Numbered from the stretch's first letter, positions 31,098 through 40,585 are shown. The stretch: DNA of 64,000 nucleotides from Pseudoalteromonas piscicida (GCF_002208135.1 NZ_CP021646.1:1409501-1473500); one strand, 5' to 3'. The notes: generated by a model not told the origin, from the sequence alone. Numbers and translations are program-made.

Positions 31098-32036
31098 TTA
31101 TGTTAGCTCTTCAGCTACCTCTGCAATTTTTTGTCTCAACCAAATATGACTCGCATCGCGATGTAATAACGGGCTCCAGATCATATCTAACTCAAACGGT
31201 GGAATAGGGAATGGCGGCTCCAGAACCGTTAAGGTCGGATCATCACGATAGATATTCGCTGCTTTTGACGGCAATGTTGCAATTAAGTTCTGCTCTTTTG
31301 CCAAGTGAATCGCAACGTGATAATTACGCGTAAAAGTTGCGATGTTTCTGTGTTTTCCAAAGTGTGCTAGCGCTTCGTCAACCCAGCCAAGCTTCTGTAC
31401 ATCTGCGGGATCCATTCCGACTCCAACACCAAATCCTGTTTTACTTACCCAAATATGGCGGGACTTTAAATAGGCATCAAGGGTAAAGTTGGCGATAACT
31501 GGGTTGTCGGATTTCACGAGACAGCAAAAACTATCCTTCCAAATTCGTTTGTGGTGAAACGATTGTGGTAGATTTTCGAAGCGGTTAATTGCCATGTCTA
31601 CCTTGCCATTTTCCACATCATGAAAAGTAACATCGCTCGGTGTAAGAATATCAAGGGTCGTATCCGGGGCTTCTTCATGAAGTTTAGTGAGGAGTTTCGG
31701 CGCAAGCGTACTTGCCGCATAGTCACTGGCCATAATCCTAAATACTCGATTACTACTCGTCGCTTCAAATTCCCTGTTAGGAGCCAAGGTTTCTTCCAAA
31801 GTCATGAGTATACCGCGGATCACAGGCTGTAGCTCGAGCGCGCGCTCTGTTGGCACCATGCCTTCACTAGTACGAACTAAAATGGGGTCATTAAAGAGGT
31901 TTCTGAGGCGCTTAAGACCATTACTCATTGCCGGTTGGGTAATACTTAATTGATTTGCGGCACGTGTTACATTGCATTCTCGAAGTAAGGTATCGAGGTA
32001 AACCAGCAGGTTAAGGTCAATTTTACTAATGTTCAC
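31098..32036 (-). CDS. LysR-family regulator overlapping aceK
   Basis: 312 residues from GTG 32036 (MNISKIDLNLLVYLDTLLRECNVTRAANQLSITQPAMSNGLKRLRNLFNDPILVRTSEGM). The DLNLLxxLDTLL opening is typical of the NodD/LeuO-like LysR subgroup. C-terminal effector-binding domain. It begins inside the last 11 bases of aceK with AAGGAAAA as ribosome site, so it is translated from the aceK mRNA. Targets cannot be read from the sequence. Confidence 0.88.
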   Translation of the reverse strand: MNISKIDLNLLVYLDTLLRECNVTRAANQLSITQPAMSNGLKRLRNLFNDPILVRTSEGMVPTERALELQPVIRGILMTLEETLAPNREFEATSSNRVFRIMASDYAASTLAPKLLTKLHEEAPDTTLDILTPSDVTFHDVENGKVDMAINRFENLPQSFHHKRIWKDSFCCLVKSDNPVIANFTLDAYLKSRHIWVSKTGFGVGVGMDPADVQKLGWVDEALAHFGKHRNIATFTRNYHVAIHLAKEQNLIATLPSKAANIYRDDPTLTVLEPPFPIPPFELDMIWSPLLHRDASHIWLRQKIAEVAEELT

Positions 32037-33774
32037 TCAGTTTTCCTTTGTATTCTTCTTCTTTGGCATCTTGGAGAAAACGATTTTCATGTGGATAAGG
32101 GTAAATATGTCTTACGACTCTATCACGAATATCTCTTTGTGCTTGCTGCCAAAACGACACATCAGCCAAATCAGCATGATGGTGCAGAAACATTTCCTTT
32201 AGTGTAGGATTTGTCAGAACAAATGTACACAACTGTTCTGGAAAGACGTCTTGTGGTGCACTGGAAATATCTCCAGAGTCGTACATATTATCAAGCCCTT
32301 GTCTTGGCAGCGCTCTAAAGTTCATTTCCGTGAGATATTGCACCTCATCATAGTCATAGAATATAACTCTATGGTGCTTACTTACACCAAAGTTTTTTAA
32401 CAACATGTCTCCTGGAAAAATGTTTACAGCGAGCATTTCTTTGAGCGCATAACCGTAATCTCGAATGACTTGCTCGCACGTTTTTTCATCGGCTTGCTGT
32501 ACAAAGAGGTTGAGCGGCGTCATACGGCGCTCAATATACAAGTGTTTTATCACCATATTGTCCCCCTCAATACGTATACTGTGAGAAATAGAGTCCAGCA
32601 ACAGCTGATAAAGGGCAGGTGCAATACGTGCAAGAGGGATCACCACATCGGAATATTCTATCGTATCTGCCATTCTACCCACGCGATCGTGGCGTTTTAC
32701 GAGTTGGTAGCGCTCTAAAACGGTTGTTTTTGTAAATGGCTTACTTTCTGGAAATCGGTCACGGATCACTTTAAAAACATAGGGAAAGCTTGGCAGAGTG
32801 AATACCATCATCACCATACCGGGCGTACCTGGTGCGACTTCAAATTGTTCTTCGGAATTCGCTAAATGGTGTAAAAATTCACGATAAAATTCGGTTTTCC
32901 CCTGTTTATGAAAGCCGATAGCGTTATAAAGCTCAGCCTTTGTTTTATTTGGCATGAGTTGATTTAAAAACTTAACCAACGCAGATGGGGCATGGGTCTC
33001 TACTAAAAAGTAAGCACGCGCGAAACCAAAAATCACTCGCATTTGTGAGCTGTTGGTAAGCAGCGCATCTATCAATAACCCCCCACCTTGCGCGTGTAAT
33101 ACCGAGATGATAAACGGTTGTACACCGGATTTAGATACCACTCGACCGACAATATAAGCGCCTTTATTACGATAGAAAGGTGCGCTGAGGATATCGAAAC
33201 GCATTAAATGTGCCTGATGATGCGTGTTAGGTGCTTGTTTGAGAAACGCTTTAACGAGTAATCGAATATCTCTATCTAAGTCTTCAAATTCGCAATGAAA
33301 GTCAATGTGTTCAATGATTTTTCTGATGGTGGGTTTGAGACCATTGACGACTGGGAAATAACTTCGATACTCAGCTTCTACAGGGAGCGAGGTGGCGTTA
33401 GCAAGTTGGGTTTCAACAAAAATGAAATCGCTATTGTAATATCGGCGGTGAAAGAGGCGACAAAAAACTGAATTATAGAAAGTTTCAGCAAGCTCTGGTT
33501 GAGGGTGAAAGGTAAGACGCTCAAGGTAAGCCTGTTTTACTTGGTACCATAGCGATTCATCCAGTTGCGTCGAACCATAGAGCTGGATTAACTTCTGTGC
33601 GGTCTCATCAACTTTACTATCGTATTGGCTGATCCTCGCTTTACTTATTCGTTCTATCTCCCCCCAATTTTGAGATGCAAAGGCGATTGGTGCCAATTTG
33701 GTAATTTTTACAAATGCGTGATAGTGATTTTGGAAACCTGATAAAATTCGCTCTGCTAACTGCTGTGCTTGCAT
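32026..33774 (-). CDS. aceK: Isocitrate dehydrogenase kinase/phosphatase
   Basis: 582-residue bifunctional enzyme that phosphorylates and reactivates isocitrate dehydrogenase, directing carbon to the glyoxylate shunt. Starts MQAQQLAERILSGFQNHYHAF; contains the ATP-binding APGTPGMVMMVFTLPSFPYVFKVIRD region and the kinase-like VIFYDYDEVQYL metal-binding segment. Here it stands alone, without aceB or aceA, and is coupled to a LysR gene. Confidence 0.97.
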   Translation of the reverse strand: MQAQQLAERILSGFQNHYHAFVKITKLAPIAFASQNWGEIERISKARISQYDSKVDETAQKLIQLYGSTQLDESLWYQVKQAYLERLTFHPQPELAETFYNSVFCRLFHRRYYNSDFIFVETQLANATSLPVEAEYRSYFPVVNGLKPTIRKIIEHIDFHCEFEDLDRDIRLLVKAFLKQAPNTHHQAHLMRFDILSAPFYRNKGAYIVGRVVSKSGVQPFIISVLHAQGGGLLIDALLTNSSQMRVIFGFARAYFLVETHAPSALVKFLNQLMPNKTKAELYNAIGFHKQGKTEFYREFLHHLANSEEQFEVAPGTPGMVMMVFTLPSFPYVFKVIRDRFPESKPFTKTTVLERYQLVKRHDRVGRMADTIEYSDVVIPLARIAPALYQLLLDSISHSIRIEGDNMVIKHLYIERRMTPLNLFVQQADEKTCEQVIRDYGYALKEMLAVNIFPGDMLLKNFGVSKHHRVIFYDYDEVQYLTEMNFRALPRQGLDNMYDSGDISSAPQDVFPEQLCTFVLTNPTLKEMFLHHHADLADVSFWQQAQRDIRDRVVRHIYPYPHENRFLQDAKEEEYKGKLSEH

Positions 33775-33937
33775 CTACATCCCTCATAAATTATCCACGC
33801 TGAGTGGTTTCACTTTACAAGGTAATGTGCGAAAAGTCATCTGGTAATACCAGTTAAGGCATTTGCATAACTATAGCGAATGCTCATTGAGCACTTACGA
33901 TTCTCAAAAAAGCACTCAATGTAATTGAGCGGTTATA

Positions 33938-34414
33938 TCACTCATATTCTTTTAGTTGCTTTTCTAATTTTGAAATCTCTTTCTCTAGGCTTTTAATCGC
34001 TTTAGCATGTGCCTTATTAATGGCCTTTATTTCCTTTTTAACTTGTCTGACGACTTTTTTGCGCCTATCTTCATTCATCAGTTTAGTTAATTTATCCTGT
34101 TGCTCTCTAACCGCAGTATCTCTTTTGCGATTGAGCACGGCTTTTTCATGGTGTTTGGCTCTGAGCGCACGCTTTGTCCTTTTCGCAATTTGGTTACGTT
34201 CCAAATTGTTTAACGTTTTATAGTGCTGCTCTGAGGGAGCCGAGGCTTTAGGATCGGATGTAGTTATCGTGTGCTGGGTCGCATTGGCCGAGCAGGGAAA
34301 TTGGCTAAAAACGATGCCTCTGTCGGTCGTGCATTTGAAGTATTTTACCGTTGTTGCGGCGAAACAATGAGTTGAGACAAAAATCAGTAGAAGTAGTTTA
34401 AGATATAATTGCAT
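33938..34414 (-). CDS. DUF4124-like secreted protein with charged helical tail
   Basis: 158 residues. Signal peptide MQLYLKLLLLIFVSTHCFAA, then a DUF4124-type core VKYFKCTTDRGIVFSQFPC with paired cysteines, then roughly 110 residues rich in Lys, Arg and Glu predicted to form long helices or a coiled coil (KLMNEDRRKKVVRQVKKEIKAINKAHAKAIKSLEKEISKLEKQL). Periplasmic. Function unknown; isolated between aceK and the YejM-like gene. Confidence 0.7.
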   Translation of the reverse strand: MQLYLKLLLLIFVSTHCFAATTVKYFKCTTDRGIVFSQFPCSANATQHTITTSDPKASAPSEQHYKTLNNLERNQIAKRTKRALRAKHHEKAVLNRKRDTAVREQQDKLTKLMNEDRRKKVVRQVKKEIKAINKAHAKAIKSLEKEISKLEKQLKEYE

Positions 34415-34479
34415 GTGGCATCCTTGCTGTAACAGTTAATATCTACTTAACCATAGATGACATCCCACTTTGTTCAAGG

Positions 34480-36000
34480 TTATTGCGCTTCAGGGGCCGT
34501 GAATTTTTTTAATGTCTTAATACTTTGAATCAAAAATGGAATATCTAAATTACCGTTTAACACAAAGCCTTCCTTTGCTGACATCTGCTTGAAGCTGCCA
34601 TCTTGATTGACTAAGGTAATTTTGTCTTTTTTAAAGGCAACTAAGACACCTTGCGTAAAGTTAACGCCTTCTGCATGAGAGCGAGTTTTAATGTTCGATG
34701 CCAGCATACTTTGTTGAGCAAGGGGATCGCAGCCGAGATAAGAGCTTAACAGGGTGTAGGTGATGTCATTGGGCTGCACAAGACCAGACGCCTGAGCAAA
34801 CAGGTCAATGTTCGTTACCGCAGAACTGGTTAATACTGTCGCTTGCTGTGCACTAATATCAATTGCCACGAACGGTTTTGAACTATCAATGTCAATTTCT
34901 TCACTTACTTCAATAATTGTTAAGTTACTTGCTTGATGAGAAGGAACAAAAGAGAACTCGCCTTTAGCATTAACACTCATTAAGTCATTATTAATTGACC
35001 AAACCGGAACTTGCTGCTGCAGCAGGACAGACTCTTTATAATAACTCGGTAGACCGTATATGAGGCTGAATAGTGCATCGCTGCTATTCCCCGCGCGTAA
35101 AACAGAATCCATTCGGAACACGTTATTTTTACTGTTGCTCTGAAGCGCTGTTGCTGTTTTTTGGAACAGTGCCTCATCTGTGTAAGCGTAAACGTTGATA
35201 GGTTGCTCTGCTGTATCTTTCTTTTCTTTGCATACCGCCGAAATTACAGGGGCTTTGTATTTTGAATGCGTATCACCAATGCTTAGTGAGTGTGCTTCTT
35301 CATACTGCTCGATATCAAGTAAATCGTGTCTGGCGAGTAAGCTCTTTGCGGTTGTTGGATAAGATAGAGGTAGTACATTATCTTGCTTAGTGATATCGAA
35401 AAAGGCATTAGCATCAGCCCAAATATGCAGGCTATGACTAAGCGCAAAACAGGTCACTATGGTGCCCGTGGCGTAGCGAGGGAATTTATAGGATTTAAGC
35501 TCGGCCAAATGACGCCAAGCATAATTCCCTGCTAAAAGCTCAAACGTGAGCACCAGCGCAAGCATTGCGACTGTGATGATGAGATTAACCAGAGATGAGC
35601 CAACTAACGTTTCCCACAATAAAACAAAGATATCGGAGAGCGAAGCTGGGTTTATATGATAGCCAAGTTGTAGATAAACAAAGGCATCAACCGTTAATAC
35701 AACGATACCAACGGAGGCTATAATTGCAGCCATCCCGCGAATATGACGCGGGTAAGGGAATATTAAACTAAGCGGAAAGATGGTTAATACAAACGCACAA
35801 AAAGTGATAAAGCTAGTATGGCTTATCCAGGTGATCAGCATATAAAACCAACCAACAAAGGTACTCGGCGCTTTGTCGGCGAACAAATAAACTGAGCTAA
35901 TCAATAAAACCAAGCCAATATTAGCAAAGGTAAACCAGTGTCCCCAGCTCAGTAATTGACTTGCTTTTGATGAAAAAGGGCTGCGCGGTGTAAGATTCAT
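34480..36000 (-). CDS. YejM/PbgA-like membrane protein with degenerate periplasmic domain
   Basis: 506 residues. The first 190 residues have five membrane helices in the DUF3413 pattern (LLSWGHWFTFANIGLVLLISSVYLF ... DAFVYLQLGYHINPASLSDIFVLL), as in YejM, the LPS-sensing regulator of LpxC turnover. The remaining 300 residues retain only fragments of the sulfatase-like fold: no alkaline-phosphatase VxxDSLR motif, no obvious metal-site residues, and it is about 80 residues shorter than Escherichia coli YejM (586). Preceded by yejL with a four-base gap, the conserved neighbour. Probably a structural or sensing variant rather than an enzyme. Confidence 0.8.
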   Translation of the reverse strand: MNLTPRSPFSSKASQLLSWGHWFTFANIGLVLLISSVYLFADKAPSTFVGWFYMLITWISHTSFITFCAFVLTIFPLSLIFPYPRHIRGMAAIIASVGIVVLTVDAFVYLQLGYHINPASLSDIFVLLWETLVGSSLVNLIITVAMLALVLTFELLAGNYAWRHLAELKSYKFPRYATGTIVTCFALSHSLHIWADANAFFDITKQDNVLPLSYPTTAKSLLARHDLLDIEQYEEAHSLSIGDTHSKYKAPVISAVCKEKKDTAEQPINVYAYTDEALFQKTATALQSNSKNNVFRMDSVLRAGNSSDALFSLIYGLPSYYKESVLLQQQVPVWSINNDLMSVNAKGEFSFVPSHQASNLTIIEVSEEIDIDSSKPFVAIDISAQQATVLTSSAVTNIDLFAQASGLVQPNDITYTLLSSYLGCDPLAQQSMLASNIKTRSHAEGVNFTQGVLVAFKKDKITLVNQDGSFKQMSAKEGFVLNGNLDIPFLIQSIKTLKKFTAPEAQ

Positions 36001-36004
36001 TCCG

Positions 36005-36217
36005 TTACTTTACTGATTGTGTAAGCGCTTTGGCAAAATTTTCGGCAACAGATTGTCTCTTACTCTCTGGAACATGTTCTTTTAGAATGTGCGTGATAGA
36101 ATTACCCAAACACATTAAGCTGAGATCAACTGGTGCGTTTTGCGAGCTTAATACATTAACTAATTGGTCAACAATTTCTTCTACTTGTTTATTGGAATAC
36201 TTTGATTGGATAGGCAT
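36005..36217 (-). CDS. yejL: YejL family protein
   Basis: 70 residues, MPIQSKYSNKQVEEIVDQLVNVLSSQNAPVDLSLMCLGNSITHILKEHVPESKRQSVAENFAKAL, the DUF1414 pattern. ATG 36217 is chosen because homologues begin MPIxSKYSN, although the frame is open further upstream. Function unknown. Divergent from yejK, as in enterobacteria. Confidence 0.9.
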   Translation of the reverse strand: MPIQSKYSNKQVEEIVDQLVNVLSSQNAPVDLSLMCLGNSITHILKEHVPESKRQSVAENFAKALTQSVK

Positions 36218-36282
36218 CAGTTGGTTCAATTTATAAAAGCAATAATTTTTACATTTTAACATTAGAGGCGTGAAAAACAAAG

Positions 36283-37296
36283 ATGAGCGTTGAGGTAAAA
36301 AAACTAGTTGTTCACTATGTAGACAAACAAGACGAAGATACCGAAATACATCTACGTGACGATGAAATGCAAATCAATGACAAAGTTAATGTTTTCATTG
36401 AACAATTGCATCATGCCTACAATGGCAAACCGGGTAAAGGGTTCTGTGCTTTTAGCGGCGAAAAAAGCAGTGTGGTCGCGTCTGCGATGCAGAGTTATAG
36501 AAATAACGAGCTTAACTTTTGGAATTTAACCCAAGAAGCAACCAATGTGCTTAAAGAAGAGCTTAATAAATATGCATTTCATGAAACTGGGTATTTAGTG
36601 TTTTGTCATTATCAGTATGTTGCCAGCAATTTTATTATGATTGCACTGATTAATATTAAAGAACATTACACAATTACCTCAGACTTAGACTTATCCGCAG
36701 CAAAGCACTTAGATATTTCACGTATGCAATTGGCTGCTAGAATCGATTTAGATGCTTGGGATACCGCTGCAGAAGAAAACCGTTATATTTCCTTCATTAA
36801 GGGGCGTGCTGGTCGAAAAGTTGCTGATTTCTTTTTAGATTTTCTTGGTTGTGAAGAGGGGATCGATCCAAAGCAGCAATCGCAAACTATGTTGCACGCG
36901 GTTGAGGATTACTTGTCTACACAGCAATTTGAAAAGTCTGAAAAAGACGACATCCGCAAGGAGATTTTTGATTACTGTAACGACTGTGTTTCAAGCGGCG
37001 AGGATGCGGATGTTAATACACTGTCCGAGACGCTTTCTAAGTCTTCAGACGTAAAGTTTGAAGATTTTTATAAAGAGCAGGGCTATGAGCTGGAAGAAAG
37101 CTTTCCTGTCGATAAAAAGACAGTAACGAGTATGGTGAAATTTTCTGGGCTTGGCGGTGGAGTCAGCGTTGGCTTTGAACGTAAGCATTTGGGTGAGCGG
37201 GTTATTTATGATGCTGCGACTGATACGCTTACGATTAAAGGTGTACCGCCTAACTTGAAGGACCAAATTGAGCGTTATTATAACGACGAATCTTAG
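36283..37296 (+). CDS. yejK: Nucleoid-associated protein YejK (NdpA)
   Basis: 337 residues. Starts MSVEVKKLVVHYVDKQDED; contains FLGCEEGIDPKQQSQTMLHAVEDYL and the C-terminal EQIERYYNDES, the NdpA family pattern. Nucleoid associated, reported to interact with topoisomerase IV. Cytoplasmic. Confidence 0.94.
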   Translation: MSVEVKKLVVHYVDKQDEDTEIHLRDDEMQINDKVNVFIEQLHHAYNGKPGKGFCAFSGEKSSVVASAMQSYRNNELNFWNLTQEATNVLKEELNKYAFHETGYLVFCHYQYVASNFIMIALINIKEHYTITSDLDLSAAKHLDISRMQLAARIDLDAWDTAAEENRYISFIKGRAGRKVADFFLDFLGCEEGIDPKQQSQTMLHAVEDYLSTQQFEKSEKDDIRKEIFDYCNDCVSSGEDADVNTLSETLSKSSDVKFEDFYKEQGYELEESFPVDKKTVTSMVKFSGLGGGVSVGFERKHLGERVIYDAATDTLTIKGVPPNLKDQIERYYNDES

Positions 37297-37299
37297 TTG

Positions 37300-37328
37300 T
37301 AAAAAAGCAGCGTAAGCTGCTTTTTGTT
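37300..37328 (+). terminator. Terminator after yejK
   Basis: AAAAAGCAGC-GTAA-GCTGCTTTTT stem-loop with a T run, a few bases past the yejK stop. Confidence 0.88.
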
Positions 37329-37449
37329 CCTATTTCATCCCTTTTTCTGCAAATATTTTTATCAATTTGCTGCTTTTGCTAGCATTTTTTTAAATTTAAC
37401 TATACTTGCAATGTAGTACTTGTAGAACAAGCAATTGGGATGAATCACA

Positions 37450-38526
37450 ATGAAGATGAAACTAGCTTTAGGTTGTACCCTTTGCCTTGCCTGTTTTTCA
37501 GGGCATGCAGAGGTTAACTTTTCCGGATTCGCAAGTATCAATGCTGGTAAGGTGTTGAGTGGAAGTGGTGTTCCACAATTCGGAATAAACGATCCAATAT
37601 TTCTCGCCGATTATCCTATCGTCAGTGTTTACGACGAGGATATCTCATTTGAACCTGAAACACTGATGGGCCTTCAATTTAGTGCAGATCTAACCGAAGG
37701 TTTAAGCGTTACTGGTCAAATTGTTGCGCGCGGCGCAGACGATTTTGATGCAAAGTTTGAGTGGGCTTATCTGTCCTATGAGATCAATGAAAATTGGACC
37801 TTCCAAGCAGGTAAAAAGCGCTTACCGCTATTTTACTATTCCGACTTTTATGATGTGGGTTACGCCTATATTTGGATGCGTGCACCCGCGGACAACTACA
37901 CCTGGCAAATCTTTAATTATAATGGCGTCAATATGCTTTACAGCGGTAGTATAGGCGACTGGTCATTAAGCGGGAATATTTACGCCGGTAAAGAAGACGA
38001 TGATGACAATAAGCTGTTGAGCGAGTTTTTCTTTCACGAGCCAACTAGAGAAATCTGGAAAGACATTCTAGGCGGCGTAATTCAAACCAGTAATGACTGG
38101 CTTGAAGTACGTTTAACCCATATGCGTTACACCAACCAGCGATATCGTTCTGGAGAGCCTGTCCTATGGGAGGGGAGTGATGAGCGAGATGGTAAGTTTT
38201 ATGGTTTAGCGGTAAATGCAGACTGGGGAAATTTCTTTATTTTATCTGAGCTAAATCGATTGGATTTAGACGGTAATCTAGACACCAAGATGCTGACACT
38301 GGGCTATCGCTTTGACAATATTACACCATTTGTATCTTATGCAGACTTTGAAGGCGAGGGCGAGGATGCTGAAAGCCATGAAACCACTTCATTTGGGATC
38401 CGTTGGGATTTCCACTCCTCAGCAGCGTTCAAGATTCAGTACGATGAGGTAGAAGATAACTCTGTTGGTTTAGCGGTCGCAGGTGATAGTAAAGCCATTA
38501 CAATTGGCATCGACATGGTATTTTAA
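37450..38526 (+). CDS. Outer membrane porin-like protein
   Basis: 358 residues. Signal peptide MKMKLALGCTLCLACFSGHA, then alternating beta-strand sequence rich in aromatic residues ending in ITIGIDMVF, a C-terminal phenylalanine typical of Gram-negative beta-barrel proteins. Looks like a porin in the family often annotated as carbohydrate- or phosphate-selective. Stops eleven bases before the PstS-like gene, so the pair is an operon. Substrate is inferred only from the neighbour. Confidence 0.8.
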   Translation: MKMKLALGCTLCLACFSGHAEVNFSGFASINAGKVLSGSGVPQFGINDPIFLADYPIVSVYDEDISFEPETLMGLQFSADLTEGLSVTGQIVARGADDFDAKFEWAYLSYEINENWTFQAGKKRLPLFYYSDFYDVGYAYIWMRAPADNYTWQIFNYNGVNMLYSGSIGDWSLSGNIYAGKEDDDDNKLLSEFFFHEPTREIWKDILGGVIQTSNDWLEVRLTHMRYTNQRYRSGEPVLWEGSDERDGKFYGLAVNADWGNFFILSELNRLDLDGNLDTKMLTLGYRFDNITPFVSYADFEGEGEDAESHETTSFGIRWDFHSSAAFKIQYDEVEDNSVGLAVAGDSKAITIGIDMVF

Positions 38527-38536
38527 GGAGAGAAGC

Positions 38537-38941
38537 ATGAAAAAATTATTTTTACTTACTCTACTTTGCAGCACTTTTAGTTGCCTAGCCGTGGATGTCA
38601 TTGTCAATCCTGCCAATACTTCTACACTTGATGAAAACGAAATTAAGCAAATTTTTATTGGTAAATCAAAGTCTTTTTCCGATGGCTCAAAAGCACTTCC
38701 GATAACACAGGCGGATGGCGCGGCGGTAACTGATGAGTTTAATGAAAAAGTACTTAATAAATCATCGAGTCAGCTTAAAGCTTATTGGTCAAAGCTAGTA
38801 TTTACTGGCAAAGGGACACCGCCAAAAGAAGCCGCTGATGATGCTGAGGTACTCAAACTAGTTGCGAGTAATCCTAATCTAATTGGCTTTGTGTCTTCCG
38901 GTGCTGCAGATGGCAGCGTTAAAGTGGTTAAATCATTTTAG
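38537..38941 (+). CDS. Small PstS-like periplasmic binding protein
   Basis: 134 residues from ATG 38537 with a strong TAAGGAGAG ribosome site. Signal peptide MKKLFLLTLLCSTFSCLA. Mature part resembles the PBP-like domain of phosphate-binding PstS: DENEIKQIFIGKSKSFSDGSKALPI ... FNEKVLNKSSSQLKAYWSKLVFTGKGTPPKEA ... LIGFVSSG. About half the length of full PstS, with no ABC permease or ATPase nearby. May bind phosphate and feed the adjacent porin, or act as a sensor. Confidence 0.8.
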   Translation: MKKLFLLTLLCSTFSCLAVDVIVNPANTSTLDENEIKQIFIGKSKSFSDGSKALPITQADGAAVTDEFNEKVLNKSSSQLKAYWSKLVFTGKGTPPKEAADDAEVLKLVASNPNLIGFVSSGAADGSVKVVKSF

Positions 38942-38955
38942 TAATAGACAAAAGT

Positions 38956-38981
38956 AAGGCCCTGTAAAAGGGCCTTGTTTT
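38956..38981. terminator. Bidirectional terminator between PstS-like and LPP20 genes
   Basis: Stem AAGGCCC/GGGCCTT with loop TGTAAAA, followed by TGTTTTAG on plus and preceded by A-rich sequence that gives a T-rich tail on minus. It serves two converging genes. Confidence 0.75.
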
Positions 38982-39978
38982 AGATTTTGCTATCAATGAT
39001 CAACATCGTCAGCTTTTTACTCAGCATTTTTGCTGACTTTTCTTCGGCATTAGACTTAGCCATGTTTTCAAAACTGGAAGCTGCTTTTATTTGTGCAGTA
39101 ACGTGCGCCTTTTCTTTATCGTTTTCCATGAGCTTTAAACTCGAGTTGGCAAAAACATAATAAGTGTTGTTTTTCTTCACGTCTTCGAAATCAACGCTAA
39201 AATCAATTTGAAAGTCTGCACTTTGCTTTTCATCCACGACAGTAAGACCTTGCTGAGTCAAACTCTCGGCTAGCTGGTGGCGGATAGATTCCTGTCCCCA
39301 AAACTTTGATGAAATACTAAAAGTTATTGACTGCATAAAATCATTCAGCATTTTATTTTTGTTGCTCACCGTGGCTGGTATGGCAATACTACCACCGCCT
39401 AATTGCCTGTGATATTCGTTTGCTTTGCGTCTTTTTGCAATTAATCTCTTAATTGCCATCGCTTCTTTTAATTTTTCGGAATTGGTTAATGCCGAAATGG
39501 TCGTGTTACTGATCTCTTCGTCGAGCTGCCTAATATCAAGCTCAGCGTGCATTCTCGACTCAACCTTGTTAAATGAAGCAAGGGCATAGGCCGTTTTTTG
39601 CTCTGATGAGTAAAACTCATGCTCAATATTGACCCCCTGTAATTGTATGCTTGGAACTCGAGAATATAAAATCTCGTCCACTCGATAGGAAAAATCGCCA
39701 TTATCCTGGCTCTGAGCAACTTGTGTTGTACCTTCAATTTCAACATTTAACTGCTTAGCAATCGCCAGCCTTGCTGCTTCTTGGGCGGCAAGTTTGGCTT
39801 CTGTCCTATCGACAATATGACTTGCTGAACCAACGCCATACACTAGATAATCGGAACTCGGTTGCTGTGTAGCCCAAGAGGGTAAGCTTTCTTCCTTTGC
39901 CACAGCCTGCTTAGTAGACTGGCAGGCCGATAAACTAAGTAGAATACACAGAGGTAACGCTATACGCTTAGAAACCAT
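38980..39978 (-). CDS. LPP20-family lipoprotein
   Basis: 332 residues from ATG 39978 (MVSKRIALPLCILLSLSAC, lipobox LSAC). An upstream ATG at 40020 has a better ribosome site (GAGAGG) and would add 14 residues while overlapping the upstream gene by 53 bases; either keeps the signal. Mature part has the LPP20 pattern LPSWATQQPSSDYLVYGVGSASHI...AKLAAQEAARLAIAKQLNVEI. C-terminal region (about 200 residues) is unassigned. Last of the COG3014-LpoB-LPP20 run. Confidence 0.8.
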   Translation of the reverse strand: MVSKRIALPLCILLSLSACQSTKQAVAKEESLPSWATQQPSSDYLVYGVGSASHIVDRTEAKLAAQEAARLAIAKQLNVEIEGTTQVAQSQDNGDFSYRVDEILYSRVPSIQLQGVNIEHEFYSSEQKTAYALASFNKVESRMHAELDIRQLDEEISNTTISALTNSEKLKEAMAIKRLIAKRRKANEYHRQLGGGSIAIPATVSNKNKMLNDFMQSITFSISSKFWGQESIRHQLAESLTQQGLTVVDEKQSADFQIDFSVDFEDVKKNNTYYVFANSSLKLMENDKEKAHVTAQIKAASSFENMAKSNAEEKSAKMLSKKLTMLIIDSKI

Positions 39979-40585
39979 ACCCGCTGCGCTCTTGAAGTTT
40001 TTGAATTTTCTTCTGTCCATTCCACACCTCTCGGTTAGTCGTCATGTCTATTAATCGAAGATCTACTTGGTAGAAAGTGACTCGACTACCACCTTGTTCA
40101 TCAACAAATGAGTTAATCGTGCCGGATAGTGCATAATCAGCACCTTGCTCTTGACCGATCTCATTACGAGTTTCGAGGCTTGAATTGAGTTCTTGGTCTC
40201 GCCTTTCCTCACGAATTTCATCTCGTACATAGCGGTTTGCGACGAAGTCAGCTTGTCCACTTCGCAATATGGCGCGCTTAAGGTCATTTAAAAAAGTGTC
40301 AACTGCAATATGCTGGTGCGACTTGTTACGAACAGATTGAATAATGATAGCGGGTCGAGAGCCTTCTTTAGCACGGTGTTCACGTACCCAAGGGAAGCCG
40401 AGCATATCGCTTATCATTGCTTCAGCAACTAACTGGGAGTCTTTGGCATTCCATTTATCTGAAAGCGCTATTTCTTCATTGGTGTCCACGCGACTCACTT
40501 TGGTTGTTGAAGAACAACCAGTCATCGTTGCGCAAGACGCGATGAGCATTGGGACAACTAATTTAACTGCAAATTTAGGCTTCAT
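39968..40585 (-). CDS. Penicillin-binding protein activator LpoB-like lipoprotein
   Basis: 205 residues. Signal peptide MKPKFAVKLVVPMLIASCATMTGC with lipobox MTGC, then the LpoB/TolB-N-like fold: SRPAIIIQSVRNKSHQHIAVDTFLNDLKRAILRSGQADFVANRYVRDEIREER ... GADYALSGTINSF...VDLRLIDMTTNREVWNGQKKIQK. In enterobacteria LpoB activates PBP1b from the outer membrane. Four bases after the COG3014 gene. Confidence 0.85.
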   Translation of the reverse strand: MKPKFAVKLVVPMLIASCATMTGCSSTTKVSRVDTNEEIALSDKWNAKDSQLVAEAMISDMLGFPWVREHRAKEGSRPAIIIQSVRNKSHQHIAVDTFLNDLKRAILRSGQADFVANRYVRDEIREERRDQELNSSLETRNEIGQEQGADYALSGTINSFVDEQGGSRVTFYQVDLRLIDMTTNREVWNGQKKIQKLQERSGYGF

